64,000 bases of DNA from NCBI RefSeq assembly GCF_026914185.1, contig NC_070561.1, positions 4,154,001 to 4,218,000 on the forward strand, written 5' to 3'. The DNA comes from Puccinia triticina (lineage: Eukaryota > Basidiomycota > Pucciniomycetes > Pucciniales > Pucciniaceae). A model generated the notes under the pieces. That model worked only from the letters and a program-made list of their open reading frames with translations. It searched no databases and was not told the origin of the DNA. Positions 51,931-63,319 of this stretch are shown here, in pieces; position 1 is the first letter of the stretch, and every line of letters begins with the position of its first letter. The translations under genes and the position numbers were made by a program.

Positions 51931-53076
51931 AAAGAAGAAAAGGAAATTTTTATATTTCTTTGCATAGAAACACAAGAATAAATACCACAGCAGCTGCAAT
52001 CTTGAAGCACGTATAAAATTTGGTCTACTGCACATTTGTTTGAGCCTGCGGTGTCAACGGTGATAAATGTCCCCTTGTTGAGAATTTTCCATTTGAGAAT
52101 GGTTGAGATCAGCTGTTTGGAAATAGCCAAGCCAGTGTGGGGAGATGGGATTTCTTTGAAGGATATCAAGCCCTTGTTGAGATTCCAGTTGTCTGAGATG
52201 AAATGGCACAATACTACCATAAAAGAGAACTGATTTGACAAGTTCCAACGGCCGGTTGTTAAGGCAACATGCTCGGCTTTTTCGACATCATTCATCAGCT
52301 TTGACTTCATTGATTTATACATCTCCATTACATCAGTCTTCACGGTACCGCAGGTGAAGATTCTGAACCGTGGCTGAAGCAAGGCAAGAAAAGCTCAAAA
52401 TGTTGGATGATCAACCAAAGTAAAAGGTGGTTTGTGCGCAATGATCATCTTGATAAACAAATTGCGCAAGGTTTTTTGACAAAATACCCAAGTTGAGGCC
52501 AACGGGCATTTGCCTAACCTGAGGAGTGTTTGCTTGCTCTTGATGAGATGGGAGGTACACCACTCCAGGTGGCGCCAGAGGTGATTTGTGTCATTCTTAC
52601 TTGCAACTTCCATCTTGCATTTGCAGGCCTTGCACACTGTCTTGATACTTTCACCTGAATGTTTTTTTAAATTTTAATGTTAGACTCATTTTGAATTGTG
52701 ATCAATCATCAAACTGACTTATGCAAGTATCAAGTTGAAGCAAATCACAATTATAATAATGGAGCCAAATGTCAGTGTCACTCATAGATTTTTTTTTCTT
52801 CCTATCTGGACCCAAGTCTGTTCCTTCTTGAGGGAGCTTAAATTGCTTGGATCCATTCTTGCTTGTGTTCGTGGGATTCTTCTGTGAAGCAGCAGGGGTT
52901 GGAGTGGCAGTTGAATCCTCAGTTTCAGAGACCAATGGCTGTGATGGAGCCCCAGACAACGCCGGTGTACCCAGATCCGGTGATTGCATTTGCTTAGTGG
53001 ATCTGGTGAATCTTGTCATTGGTTGTGGACCTGTGGTGGTGATGTGGAAGCCGGTGGGGGCTGGGGTGACCAGCAC
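51927..53076 (-). pseudogene. hAT transposase, N-terminal half with BED-type finger
   Basis: The frame from 53076 is Ser/Thr/Pro-rich and ends in GPDRKKKKSMSDTDIWLHYY. Downstream frames (52637-52395) give CKACKCKMEVASKNDTNHLW and RHLEWC, a C2H2 BED-type zinc finger, then LRNLFIKMIIAHKPPFTLVD. Next (52382-51990) come VALTTGRWNLSNQFSFMVVL, SFKEIPSPHTGLAISKQLIS and ITVDTAGSNKCAVDQI, the start of the RNase H-like fold. Homology ends there, and the next expected block (DGKFFHVQCCAH) is found at 46752. The two halves therefore probably come from one gene split by the 46.8-51.9 kb insertion. Confidence 0.8.
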
Positions 53077-53084
53077 ATATCCAG

Positions 53085-53275
53085 GTCATAGTTGGGTCTA
53101 TTGGGAAGGCCCAATCAGAGAATTTTCTGCCCAAACCCAACCCAAGGATTTTCTGAGGTGGGTTGGGTTGGGTTTGGGTCAACCAATTTTTACTCAAATT
53201 GTGCCCAAACCCACCCCAAAACCCAACATGTCTTGGGTCAGGTCTGGGTTGACCCAACCCATTTACACCCTGAGG
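53085..53275 (-). repeat. Putative 5' end of the hAT element, TGGGTT-rich
   Basis: Read on the minus strand from 53275, CAGGGTGTAAATGGGTTGGG opens with CAGGG, a common hAT end. It is followed by repeated TGGGTTGGGT and GGGTCAACC motifs that could be transposase-binding subterminal repeats. The opposite end near 43.5-44.1 kb was not found. Confidence 0.45.
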
Positions 53276-55008
53276 TGGATTTTATGAGATGACAGAGGGA
53301 GTGGACACCCTTGGTGGAGGTGTAGGAATGAGAATCAGAGGAATCAGGTCCAAAAAACAGGTGTCAGAGAGGCAGAGAAGGGATGCACAAGGTTCAAAAC
53401 TATGTAAATGGTGGGATTGGAGATCAGAGATGCGGAAGAGAATCAGTGAATAAGCTCAAAGGCTTGGCTGAACTCAGAAATGTAAGAATATGGGCCAAGG
53501 GGAACGGACCCCCTCGCCAAAGGCGAGGAGGGTACCGCGAACCACAAAAGCTGCGGAAGAGGGTAAGCAAAGCAAACCTCTATCCGCAGCCCAAGCTGCT
53601 TGCGGGGTTGGGAAAACTGAGCACATCTCTTTGATGAATGCAGGTACTGACCACAAAAGCAGCAAGATTGACAAAGCAAGTAAACATTGCTGATCTTCAT
53701 TACTGGAAAGGATTTCAACTTCCACCACTGGTAAGTAATAGAGTTACCTGACCGGCTAATTGACAAGGAAGAAGCTAATAGCTCTTCCCCTAATAAGCAG
53801 GCACAAAGCCCAAAGCCAGAACTCGAGCAGCAGCAACCGCGAACCCTAAAGAGATTGCAGGAGGTGAGCAGCAGAGTTCGCAAGCTAAGAAGTTGCAAGG
53901 TCAAAGGACTAACCAGCCGACTCTGATAAAACAGATAATGTCGGCAGCCCTGACCAAACGCATAACTCAAGCTAAAGGCAAGAAAAGAGAAAAACCCTCA
54001 GCCCCAAGTAAGCAAACCTTAACAACCCCAAAAAGGGAAGAAAGAAGCGGAGGCTGACGCCGAGACGTATCATCAACAGACTCAGCCAAAACACCACAAG
54101 CAACACCAACTCTTTCTCTCCCAAAATAAACCCTCGAAGGCGGCCTCTAGTCTGCTTCTAGGTAAATTTCCATTTCACTTATTACTTACTCAAACCTCAT
54201 TTGTTGTAGTTTCTAGAATAGTTCCGAATGAAATACTACCTCTAGTTCCTCCATATCTCAAGAAAATCAGGATCAGGATCAAGAATACACAGAAAAGTGA
54301 TGGTATCCTCCTTGGATCAGGATGTTTCATGACAGATTTCAAATTTGGGTAGTGCTTGGAAATCTTCCTGGCTTGCCAAGCCTGTTTGACAGGAGATAAC
54401 TTGGATAAGCTTGCCAGGAGTCCTTGCAATTTAAGGTACTGAACCAGATCACCTGTGCTCCTCGGAAAGCCTTTGCATTCTACCAAAGAGCCATGCCAAC
54501 ACACAATGCAGCTGCCCGGGGGTCCTTGATAAGCTTTGCTCATCTAAAAGTGTTCTGGGGACCACTGGAAAGCTGGTACAGTGCCTTGGCTTGCCAGGAC
54601 TCCCGGCAAGCTGATCCAAAATTTTTACTTGCCAACCACACTCGGCAAGCCACTAACCTTTCCAAATACTCTCAAAAAGCTGTCAAGCCTTCCCAGATGT
54701 CCTTGGCAAACCCAATGTGTTTGTCTAAGTTGGGGAAGCCTATTTTAGAGATTGCTAAGTGGACCCAGGTCGGTCATTTTGGGAATATTTGGATACCCAG
54801 AATTGGACCCAGCACCCGCAGGGCGGGTACTGGCGGTGTCAGCCTTAGAGATACAATAAGTATCCTAAAGTCTGCAAAAACTTGGAAACCAATCTGAAAT
54901 ACTGAAATATTCTTGAATATTCAGAATCCTTGTGTTAAATTAAGGGGGGTCACCCACTCGAATTAACCCCTTATTCCTACTCCTTCATACACTTTTTCAC
55001 ATATGTAC
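53276..55008. other. Non-coding or unrecognised
   Basis: A Lys/Gln/Ser-rich translation on the plus strand at 53745-53930 (KEEANSSSPNKQAQSPKPEL) suggests an old coding fragment, but no family could be named. CTTGCCAGG and its complement recur at 54350-54720. No intact gene is visible. Confidence 0.4.
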
Positions 55009-55484
55009 CAACAGTGGGCCGCTAGGCTAAACTACGCTATTTTAGCCCTAACGTTTAGCGTAGCGGAAAAAAGCGCTGGCCTTTTTTGAATAGCGTTAGC
55101 GCGCTGTTAGCGCCGCTACGCTGCGCTAATTTTCAGCGGCGCTAACAGCACGCCAATTTTTGTTTAGCGTTAGCGCTACACTACAGCCGCTACGCTGCGC
55201 TACGTTGCGCTAAGGCTCTTTTAACGGAAAAAAGGCCTTTTTTGCCTCAAAAAGCGCTGTAGCGCAGCGTAGCGAACACTCTTTTGCGCCCTGCGGGCTT
55301 AGCGTTAGCGCCATTGCGCGAATCTGCGCTAACGCTACGCTAAAAGCTAAAATAGCTTTGCACCCTGCGCGCGTAGCGTTAGCGCAGATGCGCGAAATTG
55401 CGCTAACGCTACGCTAAAAAATAGCGCATTTGCGCTGCGCTACGCTAAGCTAACAGCTATGTTAGCGTAGCTGACCCACTGTTG
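55009..55484. mobile_element. hAT-like MITE, 476 bp, with 7-bp target duplication
   Basis: The ends are CAACAGTGGGCC and, reversed, CAACAGTGGGTC. TATGTAC flanks both sides (55002-55008, 55485-55491). The interior is almost entirely repeats of TAGCGTTAGCGC and AGCGCAGCGTAGCG in both orientations. The ends resemble those of the element at 25935-27055 (CAACGGTGGG), so both may use one transposase. Confidence 0.85.
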
Positions 55485-55789
55485 TATGTACATAAGCCAC
55501 AAGTGCTCCAAAGAGCAGGAAAACTACATAAAAATTAGTACATAAATTAAAATACATAAAATTATATTAATTAGTAAAATTCCTTTCCCCTGTGCAACAA
55601 AAGCCACGGGTGAGACTTACACATAGTACAAATTGATATTACACTTCATATTAAGCTCATTCACGTGACAATTGGTTATACAAATGTCACGTGTGGGAGT
55701 AAGTGAAGTTGTGTAATATTGTACTCTTAAAATACCCATATCCAAGATAGATTAACTGGAACAGACTTGTTCATCAAGAGAAGGATGTA

Positions 55790-56200
55790 CTTCTCTCAAT
55801 GGACACACGGTTCCGACCATCGAGAGGAGTACACTCCCCTCAGTGACCCAATTACTCCGGTCGTTGAGAGGAGTGACCATTCCCCTCAATGATCCCGTTC
55901 TGGTCATGACCAGAACGGACCCGGTCATTGAGGGAAGGATGTACTCCTCTCAATGATTGGCATGGACCCGGTCATCAAGAGGAGTACATACTCTCCTTGG
56001 TGACCCAATTGCTCCGGTCATTGAGAGGAATGAACACTTCCCTTGATGACCAGAACAGACCCGGTCATCAAGGGAAGATGTACTCCACTCGATGACCGGG
56101 ACAGCGTGGCCATCAAGAGGAGTACATAATCCCCTCAATGACCACTAATTAGTGCCAGATGCACACATGTGTGCTGGCCGGCCGGTCATTGGGGGAGTGT
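55790..56200. repeat. Palindromic minisatellite F
   Basis: The units are CTCAATGACC...GGTCATTGAG dyads with GAGGAGTACA or AGGGAAGGATGTAC linkers, about 45-55 bp each and more degenerate than C or D. The last units dissolve into unique sequence near 56200. Confidence 0.82.
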
Positions 56201-56809
56201 GCAACTCCACTTCAATCAATAGCCTGTGCCAGCCATTGGCACGGCGGCTGGGGGATAGCCAGGCCCAGAGCTGCTGCCCCTCAAACTTACCCAACCACTC
56301 AAGTTTAAGCAGGTACAAAGGCCCTGGGGTGGGCTATTGGGGTAGCGGGTGCCTTTTTTTTGGGTTAATATTATGTAAGGACCTCTGTTAGGTCCTTCAC
56401 TACAGTCCAGTGAAGTATGATCCGGAAGGATCCAGTGAGGTTTTTTTGGGGGCTAGACAAGACCTTGTGTCTTGGAGAGAATTTTCTAGAACCCAACAGT
56501 ATAAATTGCACAATCTAGCTCAGTAGAGGTGAATCAGCTATTCTCTCTATTTACAAGGATGAATTAGGGAAAGAAGAGAGGAGAGAGGAAATGATAGAGA
56601 AAGGGAAATGGGAAAACATACCTAGCTCAGTAGAGGTGAATTAGCTATTCTCTACTGAGCTAGGAAGGCGCGGAGGTGTTGAGTCTAAATGGTTGCGGTG
56701 GTGGTTGCTGATGTAATTGTCCGGGACTGTTGTGTGAACCTTGCGTCACTGCATTTGGCGTGGGCGTCACAGATTATGATTTTCTTTTGCATCACAAGGA
56801 CACCTTCAA
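56201..56809. other. Non-coding
   Basis: A short direct repeat CTAGCTCAGTAGAGGTGAAT occurs at about 56515 and 56622. No gene is seen. Confidence 0.4.
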
Positions 56810-57775
56810 AAAATCAACTTTTTTTGGAGGGGGCAAGTAAGACCCCCTCTTTTGATCCATCAATTTTTTTTTTTGGAAAAATCACCTTCTTCTTTTGGGG
56901 GAAGTCACTGTGTGCAAAGTATTTTTTGGCTTGCGCGCACAGCGGGCTTGCCATTGGGGGACGGTTGATTCTGTGCGCAAAGAGTTTTCCACTGCTGCGC
57001 GAAGTAGGTCCGTATGTTTTGGAGAGTGTATTTTTATGGAAGAAAAAAATGGGGGCTGTTTGGAGCACTGTGGATAAGGTTTTGGGGTTTGCCTTAGTAG
57101 GAAATCCGCCAAATCAGCCCCCGGCTACATAAGGTGTCCATGAGGTGTGATAGAGAAGTGAAGCTCAACAGATGTTTTAAAGAGTGTATTCTTATGGCAG
57201 AAAAAATCTGGGGGTGTTTGGAGCACCGTAGCTAAGGATTTGGCGGATTGCCTTTGTAGGAAATCCGCCAAATCAACCCCCGGCTACACAAGGTGTCCCT
57301 GAGGTGTTCTAATGCTGTGAAGCTCAACATATGTTTCAAAGAGTTTGTTTTTATGGCAGAAAAAAATTGCCGCCGTTTGGAGCACCATAGTTGAGGTTTT
57401 GGGGTTTGCCTTAGTAGAAAATTTGCCAAATTAACCCCCCTGTTCCACAAGGCCTTCCTGATGGTTTCTAATGCTGTAAATCTCAACGTATTTTCTAGAC
57501 AGTGTATCCAGATGGCTGTAAATTTTTGGGAGCATTTGCATGCTTCAGTGAGGAGATATGATTTTTTATTTATTTTGTGGGTTTTTTTGTACAATTGAAA
57601 TCCTGACTCCTGTTTGGGATTGCAGAATTACAATTCCAACTCCCAAAACGCCCCCGGGTCAAAATTCTGTCATGAGGACCCAGGGGAGACGTCTCAAAGC
57701 GGTCCGCGCGGCGTAAACTTTGTTTGGGAGTTGATTTTGTAATTTATGGGAGTTGTTTTCTCAACCCCCTAATTT
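56810..57775 (+). mobile_element. Decayed copy of the CACTA right arm
   Basis: Three units of about 170 bp carry TAGGAAATCCGCCAAATC-like blocks (57095, 57260, and a diverged one near 57415), as in the arm at 27063-27400. They are followed by TTCCAACTCCCAAAACGC, GCGGTCCGCGCGGCGTAAAC and GGGAGTTGATTTTG in the same order as 27480-27610. Similarity stops near 57775, before the terminal CACTA sequence, so the copy is truncated. Confidence 0.75.
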
Positions 57776-59330
57776 GTTTTGATGAATACCCACTTGTGTT
57801 TGTGGAAAAGGCATCTCTTTATGTTTGTTGATGCTGGTCCACTTTAGTGATCTACCACTCAAAGTGTGAATTGAGATTCTTTTGAAGGATGAAATTGTGT
57901 ATCAGTTATCATAACAGCTATTTTGGCATTGGGAAAATAAACACCACTTTGATGATTATCACAAATAGAATTGTTGGAAGGGATTAATTCTGAATACCAA
58001 CTTTGTTTTATAAAAATCTGATCATACAAATCAGTGAGAGTTGAAATTATAAAAATTTCAAATCATAAAATCATCAAATCATGACACTGGAGGACTTCTT
58101 GTTGGCATTTAGAGAGCTTTAGATGCCTTTTTAATTCCTAAATTAAGACACCTACCAAAACCACAAACAGCACACATGAGAGCAACAAACTACAGGCTTA
58201 GGAAAACATTCTCCTTTATCCTGAAAATTAAGAGTTTGTTTGTGTAAATTGAGATCTGGGAGGCTCCTAGAATTGATGGGAAGTCCTCACTTTTGAGTGA
58301 TATTTCTTTATGTACCAACTACCATTCTAGCACTTTGCTCTGTTTTGATTTTTTGGTTGGAACCTATTTTTTTCAGATTAAATATGATTTCACACAAGTC
58401 AACTTTGAACACACTTAGTAAACTGATGTTCAATTTACCAATCCAAAAAGGGATAATGGTGAACTGTGTAATTAATTTGCAGAGGCCTAACCCTGAATTT
58501 GCAGCGGCGAAGCCGCCTTGGCCTCTAGTATGTGATAAACAGACAAATTTATGATGGCCAATTGCCAGGAGTTTTAGAGATTTGGCCGCAATGGGGGAGC
58601 AATTTCAGGATGTATAATGATTCATGAATGGTGCTTCCAAACAAGGCCTTACAGATAAATAATTCATCATTGCAACCATTTATCCACCCGGGCAACTTTG
58701 ACGAAGTCGTGGTGACTAAAAACCAGGCCAGCCAGGGTATCAAATTCTTGATCAACTCGCGCCCTTTGTTGTATCATCCGAAGTATAATGAACTGGCAGG
58801 AGAGTAAATTGGGCAACCCGTTTGTCTTTGATCGTCAGTCTTTCATCTCTTTTTCCACACAGAAAAACACTACCGACCAACTTTGTCCAATCTCAGCGGA
58901 AATGTTGATTTTGCTTTGGTAGATCCGAATATCAAACAAGAATGCAGCTGTGGTGAAAGCTTTTTATTCTGAATCCGCTTCTCTCTTTCATTAGGGTTTA
59001 TGGGCGGCTACGCCCCCCCCCCCCCCCCATGACAGTGTGTTTCCTATGCGAGCATCCATTGCCACTGGTCTGTCTTGTTCTAGCGTTGGGAATTAGTTCA
59101 GCAACCAAGCTCGACCTTGAAAAACGTATCCTTTGAAGCTGCGTAAAAAGTATCACAAACTGCGGCTGGTATCAGACGCTTTGGGTGACGAGGCCGGTAT
59201 TGCGCATGCATGGTGGTCTTCTTCATGGTTTTCGTCTTTCCCCAGGGGAGAGGGTTAATGCTTTGGAACGCTTCAAATGCGTTGAGACTGATGATATCGT
59301 CCGGTTTCCGATGGCGAAATTCGAGCTTAA
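57776..59330. other. AT-rich non-coding, with MITE-like and Helitron-like fragments
   Basis: ATCATAAAATCATCAAATCA near 58060 and AAGTCAACTTTGAACACA near 58393 resemble the ends of the MITE at 9402-9555. A poly-C run lies near 59013. No gene was recognised. Confidence 0.4.
58501..58528 (+). repeat. Possible Helitron 3' end, copy 2
   Basis: GCAGCGGCGAAGCCGCC gives a perfect AGCGGC...GCCGCC-type hairpin (stem GCGGC/GCCGC), followed by TTGGCCT and CTAG. It nearly equals 42333-42360 in the same orientation. Confidence 0.48.
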
Positions 59331-59400
59331 CAAGTCCCTCCCTCGCCTAAGGCTTTGACGGAAAAGCCTTAGACAGGGATAGTAAGTTCGGAAATATGTA
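59331..59400. repeat. AAGTCCC-ended hairpin, diverged
   Basis: It starts CAAGTCCCTCCC and contains the stem CTAAGGCTTT / AAAGCCTTAG around GACGGA at 59345-59374, then CAGGGAT.GTAAGTT. It is probably a diverged member of the hairpin group at 8623, 38520 and 60401. Confidence 0.5.
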
Positions 59401-60400
59401 CGTTGACTTGCAGGAAGCGACTGTGTAGATGGGGAATCGAACCCATGGAACACGATTGCGCTATATAATTACCAAATTCAGGACAGATGTCATCTTTGTG
59501 CTCGGGCAAGTGATTAATCCAGTGAAGTGTATACTGAGGATAATCAAATTGCTGGTTGCAAACTATTACCAAATGCTTCCATCGCCCTACGGGGTTGTTG
59601 GGGAATTTCTGAGCCCCCAGGGGTAAATTGGATTTTTGCCGTGCGGCCTGAGCGTCTCAGAATCGCATCTCTGGCATTGGAAGCAGCAATGCACTTCAGC
59701 ATCCGAGCTTGTACAGCCTCTCCACACAGTGCGGGAAAGGCTTGTATCCAATGTGAACACTGTCATGGTTGGATTTCCTTGTGCGCTTACCGGGAGCGCA
59801 GCGGGAGGTGGGTCGAGTCCAAGGAAGGCGGCAGTGGAGCAACTGCGTGGCGCGTGCGCAAAGGCACCCGCAGCGCGCAGCCGGGGCGCGCCAGGTCGGA
59901 CCAAACCTAGTTGGTCAAGAGGCAACCGGTACCGGCCGATACCTAGCACCCGGAACCGGCAACAGAGCACGACACGCCAAGCACTACAGCGCCGAAAATT
60001 CCCAGGAGATTTCGCCCCCACCCACCCGCCCAGTTGGGGATCCCGCCCATCCTCGGGCTCAGACCCCAACATCTTAGTGCTCATAGGCGAGGAGAGGCCA
60101 CACTCCGCAAGGAGCAGTGGCCACTCCCCCAACTCATCTGGCCGTCGTGCCACGCCCTCCATCATAGAAGGGAGAAGCGCGGCAAATCGCCGGAGAGAGG
60201 AGAGAGAACCCTTCCCACACTCAGGCGGCTTGGGGAGTTGGAGGAACAACTCCCGGGCCACCTAGGCAGCCCCAAAGAGATAAAGGGCTGCAAAGAGAAA
60301 CTCACACAAGCTGAGTACCATCCCGGTACTCGGCTCAACCCTATGCGGAACGGTAGCAGAGGATTGGACTCTAAAAGCCACCAAAAATGCTACCTTAACA
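59401..60400. other. GC-rich stretch with long overlapping open frames, no recognised gene
   Basis: Open frames of over 200 residues exist on both strands at 59587-60265, a sign of GC bias rather than coding. Translations are rich in Arg, Pro, Ser and Gly without motifs. It could be a former gene or rDNA-like fragment; nothing decisive is seen. Confidence 0.4.
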
Positions 60401-60469
60401 CAAGTCCCCCCTGGTGGGAGGCTTGCTGTGGCTGGCGGCAAAGCTGCCCCTCCCCCAGGGAGAGACTTG
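60401..60469. repeat. 69-bp hairpin element with AAGTCCC ends, inverted copy
   Basis: It begins CAAGTCCCCCCTGGTGGGAG and ends GAGACTTG. It is the inverted counterpart of 8623-8690, sharing GCT.GCTGTGGCTGG. Confidence 0.7.
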
Positions 60470-62881
60470 CACATTATCCCAGATTTTACGCAGGAGCAGA
60501 AAGTTCATTTGGCTGAGAGGTTTTTAAAAATTTTATAGCTCCTCCGCCAGCCTCTCCACCAATATGCCCTATCTGTACCCTATGCTACTTTTCTTTCTCT
60601 ACAATTTGGTCTACTCAGATTTTTTTATCACAATCTGTTGACCTTTTCAAAAGATCAAAAATGCACAAGTCTTCCAAATGAGGCTCCACTTGTTTGGGAT
60701 TCCAGGAGTGGTTTTTCTGGCTACAAAATGGATAAGTGGCTCAAATTCCTTGCAAGAACAGAACCTACAACTCTGTGTATTCAGTTTTCTTATATTAGTT
60801 GGGATTTATAGTGTAGCAGATCCTTTCTGCTCCTGCTTAGATCAAGACATAACTCATAAGCCTCTCCTGCGGAAAGCCCTCCAGGCGGGGTCCCCCGGAC
60901 CCTTTGCCCAAGAGGCTTTGTTAAGCTAGCCAAAAATGCAGTTTTTGCTTTTCTGAGACAAATATCAGGCACGGTATGCTCAAGATGTGGATCTCAATTC
61001 ATGTCAAAAAACATTTCTGAATTGCAACAAGTTTTAGAATCCAATTTTTTACACAAAATTTGTTTTCCAACTACTTGACTGTTGCTTATAGGTTCTGCCT
61101 CTGCCATTTCAAGGTTTAGCTGCCCCCTCCGCCTCCCCGGCACAGGTTCCAATCCCATGGGGTGTTGATAAACGCACGCCCACACCCTTACAAAAGGGGT
61201 GTGTGGAGGGGCACTCCCCTTTTTCCTGTACACACCCACACATGCACATTTTTGGGTGTGTACAGGCGTTGGAGTAGGCGTTGTGGTGCTCCATTGGCGT
61301 GACAATGCCAAAAGCACATTGCAGAGGTATTGAGACAGCATAGATACAGCTATCATTCATTATAAGAGGAGGAAGTTATATATAATACAAGCAGTGTATG
61401 TGTTGATGGGAGGAATGGATTCATTACAGATACAGACAGATGGATGAGGGATAGTGTTAGCACGGACGGAATGGCAGACTAGGATCATGTAGGATGGACG
61501 GCGTGATCAGGGATGGAATGGAGGACCATGACTAGGTAGGATGGCAGGGAGGTGGAAGGATGTTATCAATAGAAGAGGTGGAAGGTATTGGGAGCACATG
61601 TCTCAACCAGGAATGGAAGGGAGGATGGTGTGGTGTATCAAGTAAGGCAGTGTTATAAGGGTATATTACTTGTGTAAGGGTATATTATCTTTATAAGGGT
61701 GGTATATTACTTTATAAGGGTCTAGGATTCAGTATGATGGGATATGGATGTAAGTATTAATTAGGGAGGAGGAAGAAGGAAGGATGGAGCAAGGTGGGAG
61801 GAGAGGCTTTGACCCCCAATATTCTGGATGGAAGAAGGCAACAGCTGGACATGCAGGCATATGGTAGGTTACGGAAGGTTGTTTGGGTCACCTAGCAACA
61901 CATGATATCATGCAGTGCAGCATATGCAGGCAGATAAGGTGTTCAAGGAGCCTGCCTGCAGAATCAATTACATCATTCTTTGGCAGGCAGTGCAACACAT
62001 GCATATATTGCTGTGCAACTGATATCCCCTCCTGCAGAATCCATTACCTAATTGTTTGGCAGGCAGTGCAACACATGCATATCTTGCTGTGCAACTGATA
62101 TCCCCTGCAGAAAATAGCCCTCACAAGGAGTTCCCCTGGAGCTAAATTCCCTCACCCTTCAATATATAAGGAGGCCTCTTTCCCCCCCTCATCAGATCTT
62201 TTCCCCATCAGCCTACAGAGGTTTGGTCACAGTGGTTAGTTTAGTTACAGTGGTAGTTTAGTGGTATTTTAGTGGTAGTGGTAGTGGTAGTGGTAGTGTT
62301 AAGTTTGAGTCAGTAGTAGTAGTAGTAGTCAGGAGCTCTAGTAGTAATTAAAGTGCCTTATCAAGAGATTGTTAAGGAAGAGATTATTACCAACTTCATC
62401 AACAACAATTATAACAAGTAGTAGTAGTGTAGTAGCAACCAGGAGCTCTAGTATTGATTAAAGTGCCTTATCAAGAGATTGCTTAAGGAAGAGATCATTA
62501 CCAACCTTCTCATCAACAACCCAACATCAACAACAATTGTATTTTACATCATTGATCCCACTGGATTACATTATCCCTCCAGCATCAGAAGTTGTAACAG
62601 ATCTGCAAGAATAGTGATTTGAGGAATCTAGGTCTGATAGAGATTACTATACAAAAGTAAGATCTATCTTGGAATCAGCCACATCTTTATAAATATTGAT
62701 TACAAGACTCTTAGTTATTTGCATAGTACCATTAGAGGGGCAGGTCTTTCAAACCACCCGTAAGTTGTAATAGCCTTTCAACCTATTAGCAATTTATTTC
62801 CCCCTCAGAGGATATTTTCACCAAATAAACATTTAAGTGTCCCACAAGAGTCCCTACAGCGTGCAAGGGGGATAGCTCCCA
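60470..62881. other. Non-coding repeat-rich stretch with tandem duplications
   Basis: A unit of about 75 bp (TTGGCAGGCAGTGCAACACA) is duplicated at 61979 and 62055. A unit of about 115 bp with AAGTGCCTTATCAAGAGATT is duplicated at about 62340 and 62460. Short TGGTAG and AGT microsatellites lie at 62245-62330. ATATATAAGGAGGCC near 62163 looks TATA-like. The region resembles an LTR but ends were not found. Confidence 0.45.
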
Positions 62882-63285
62882 ACAAGCTGGTATGTGTATA
62901 CCAGCTTGCCAAGAGGGACTCTCCTTGCGGCAAGCTGGTATGTGTATACCAGCTTGCCAAGAGGGACTCTCCTTGCGGCAAGCTGGTATGTGTATACCAG
63001 CTTGTCAAGAGGGGAGAGTTCTTGGCAAGCTGGTATACACATACCAGCTCACCAAGAGGGGACTCTCCTCCCGGCCAGCTCCTCTTTTGGTGAGCTGGTT
63101 GTGTATACCAGCTCTCTGAGAGGGACTCTCCTCCCAGCAAGCTGGTATACACATACCAGCTCACCAAGAGAAGAGCTTGCCAGGAGGAGAGATCCTCTTG
63201 GCGAGCTGGTATACACACCAGCTCACCAGGAAGAGAGTACCTCCGAGAACTCTCCCATCTTGGCGAGCTGGTATATGTATACAAT
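62882..63285. repeat. Palindromic minisatellite G
   Basis: The 49-bp unit alternates two dyads: AAGCTGGTATGTGTATACCAGCTT and a GCCAAGAGGGACTCTCC..GG-type segment. The first two units are identical; later ones invert the asymmetric centre. The sequence is unrelated to TGACCGG arrays although the architecture is the same. Confidence 0.88.
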
Positions 63286-63319
63286 GTTGTAACATGCGCT
63301 AACCACTGTTTGCTTTCCC

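Noticed and set aside
53443..53970. 175-residue Cys/Leu-rich protein on the minus strand
   Set aside because: No motif, and the opposite strand has an equally plausible old coding fragment; not supportable as a gene.
59415..59480. tRNA-like B box on the minus strand (GGTTCGATTCCCC)
   Set aside because: The T-arm does not fold with a 7-nt loop and no matching acceptor stem or A box is present at proper distance.
59587..60265. Two long overlapping genes on opposite strands
   Set aside because: High GC content makes both strands open; neither translation has recognisable motifs.
43030..63285. CRISPR arrays
   Set aside because: Repeats are regular but spacers are not unique, the units are palindromic tandem repeats, and the genome is eukaryotic.
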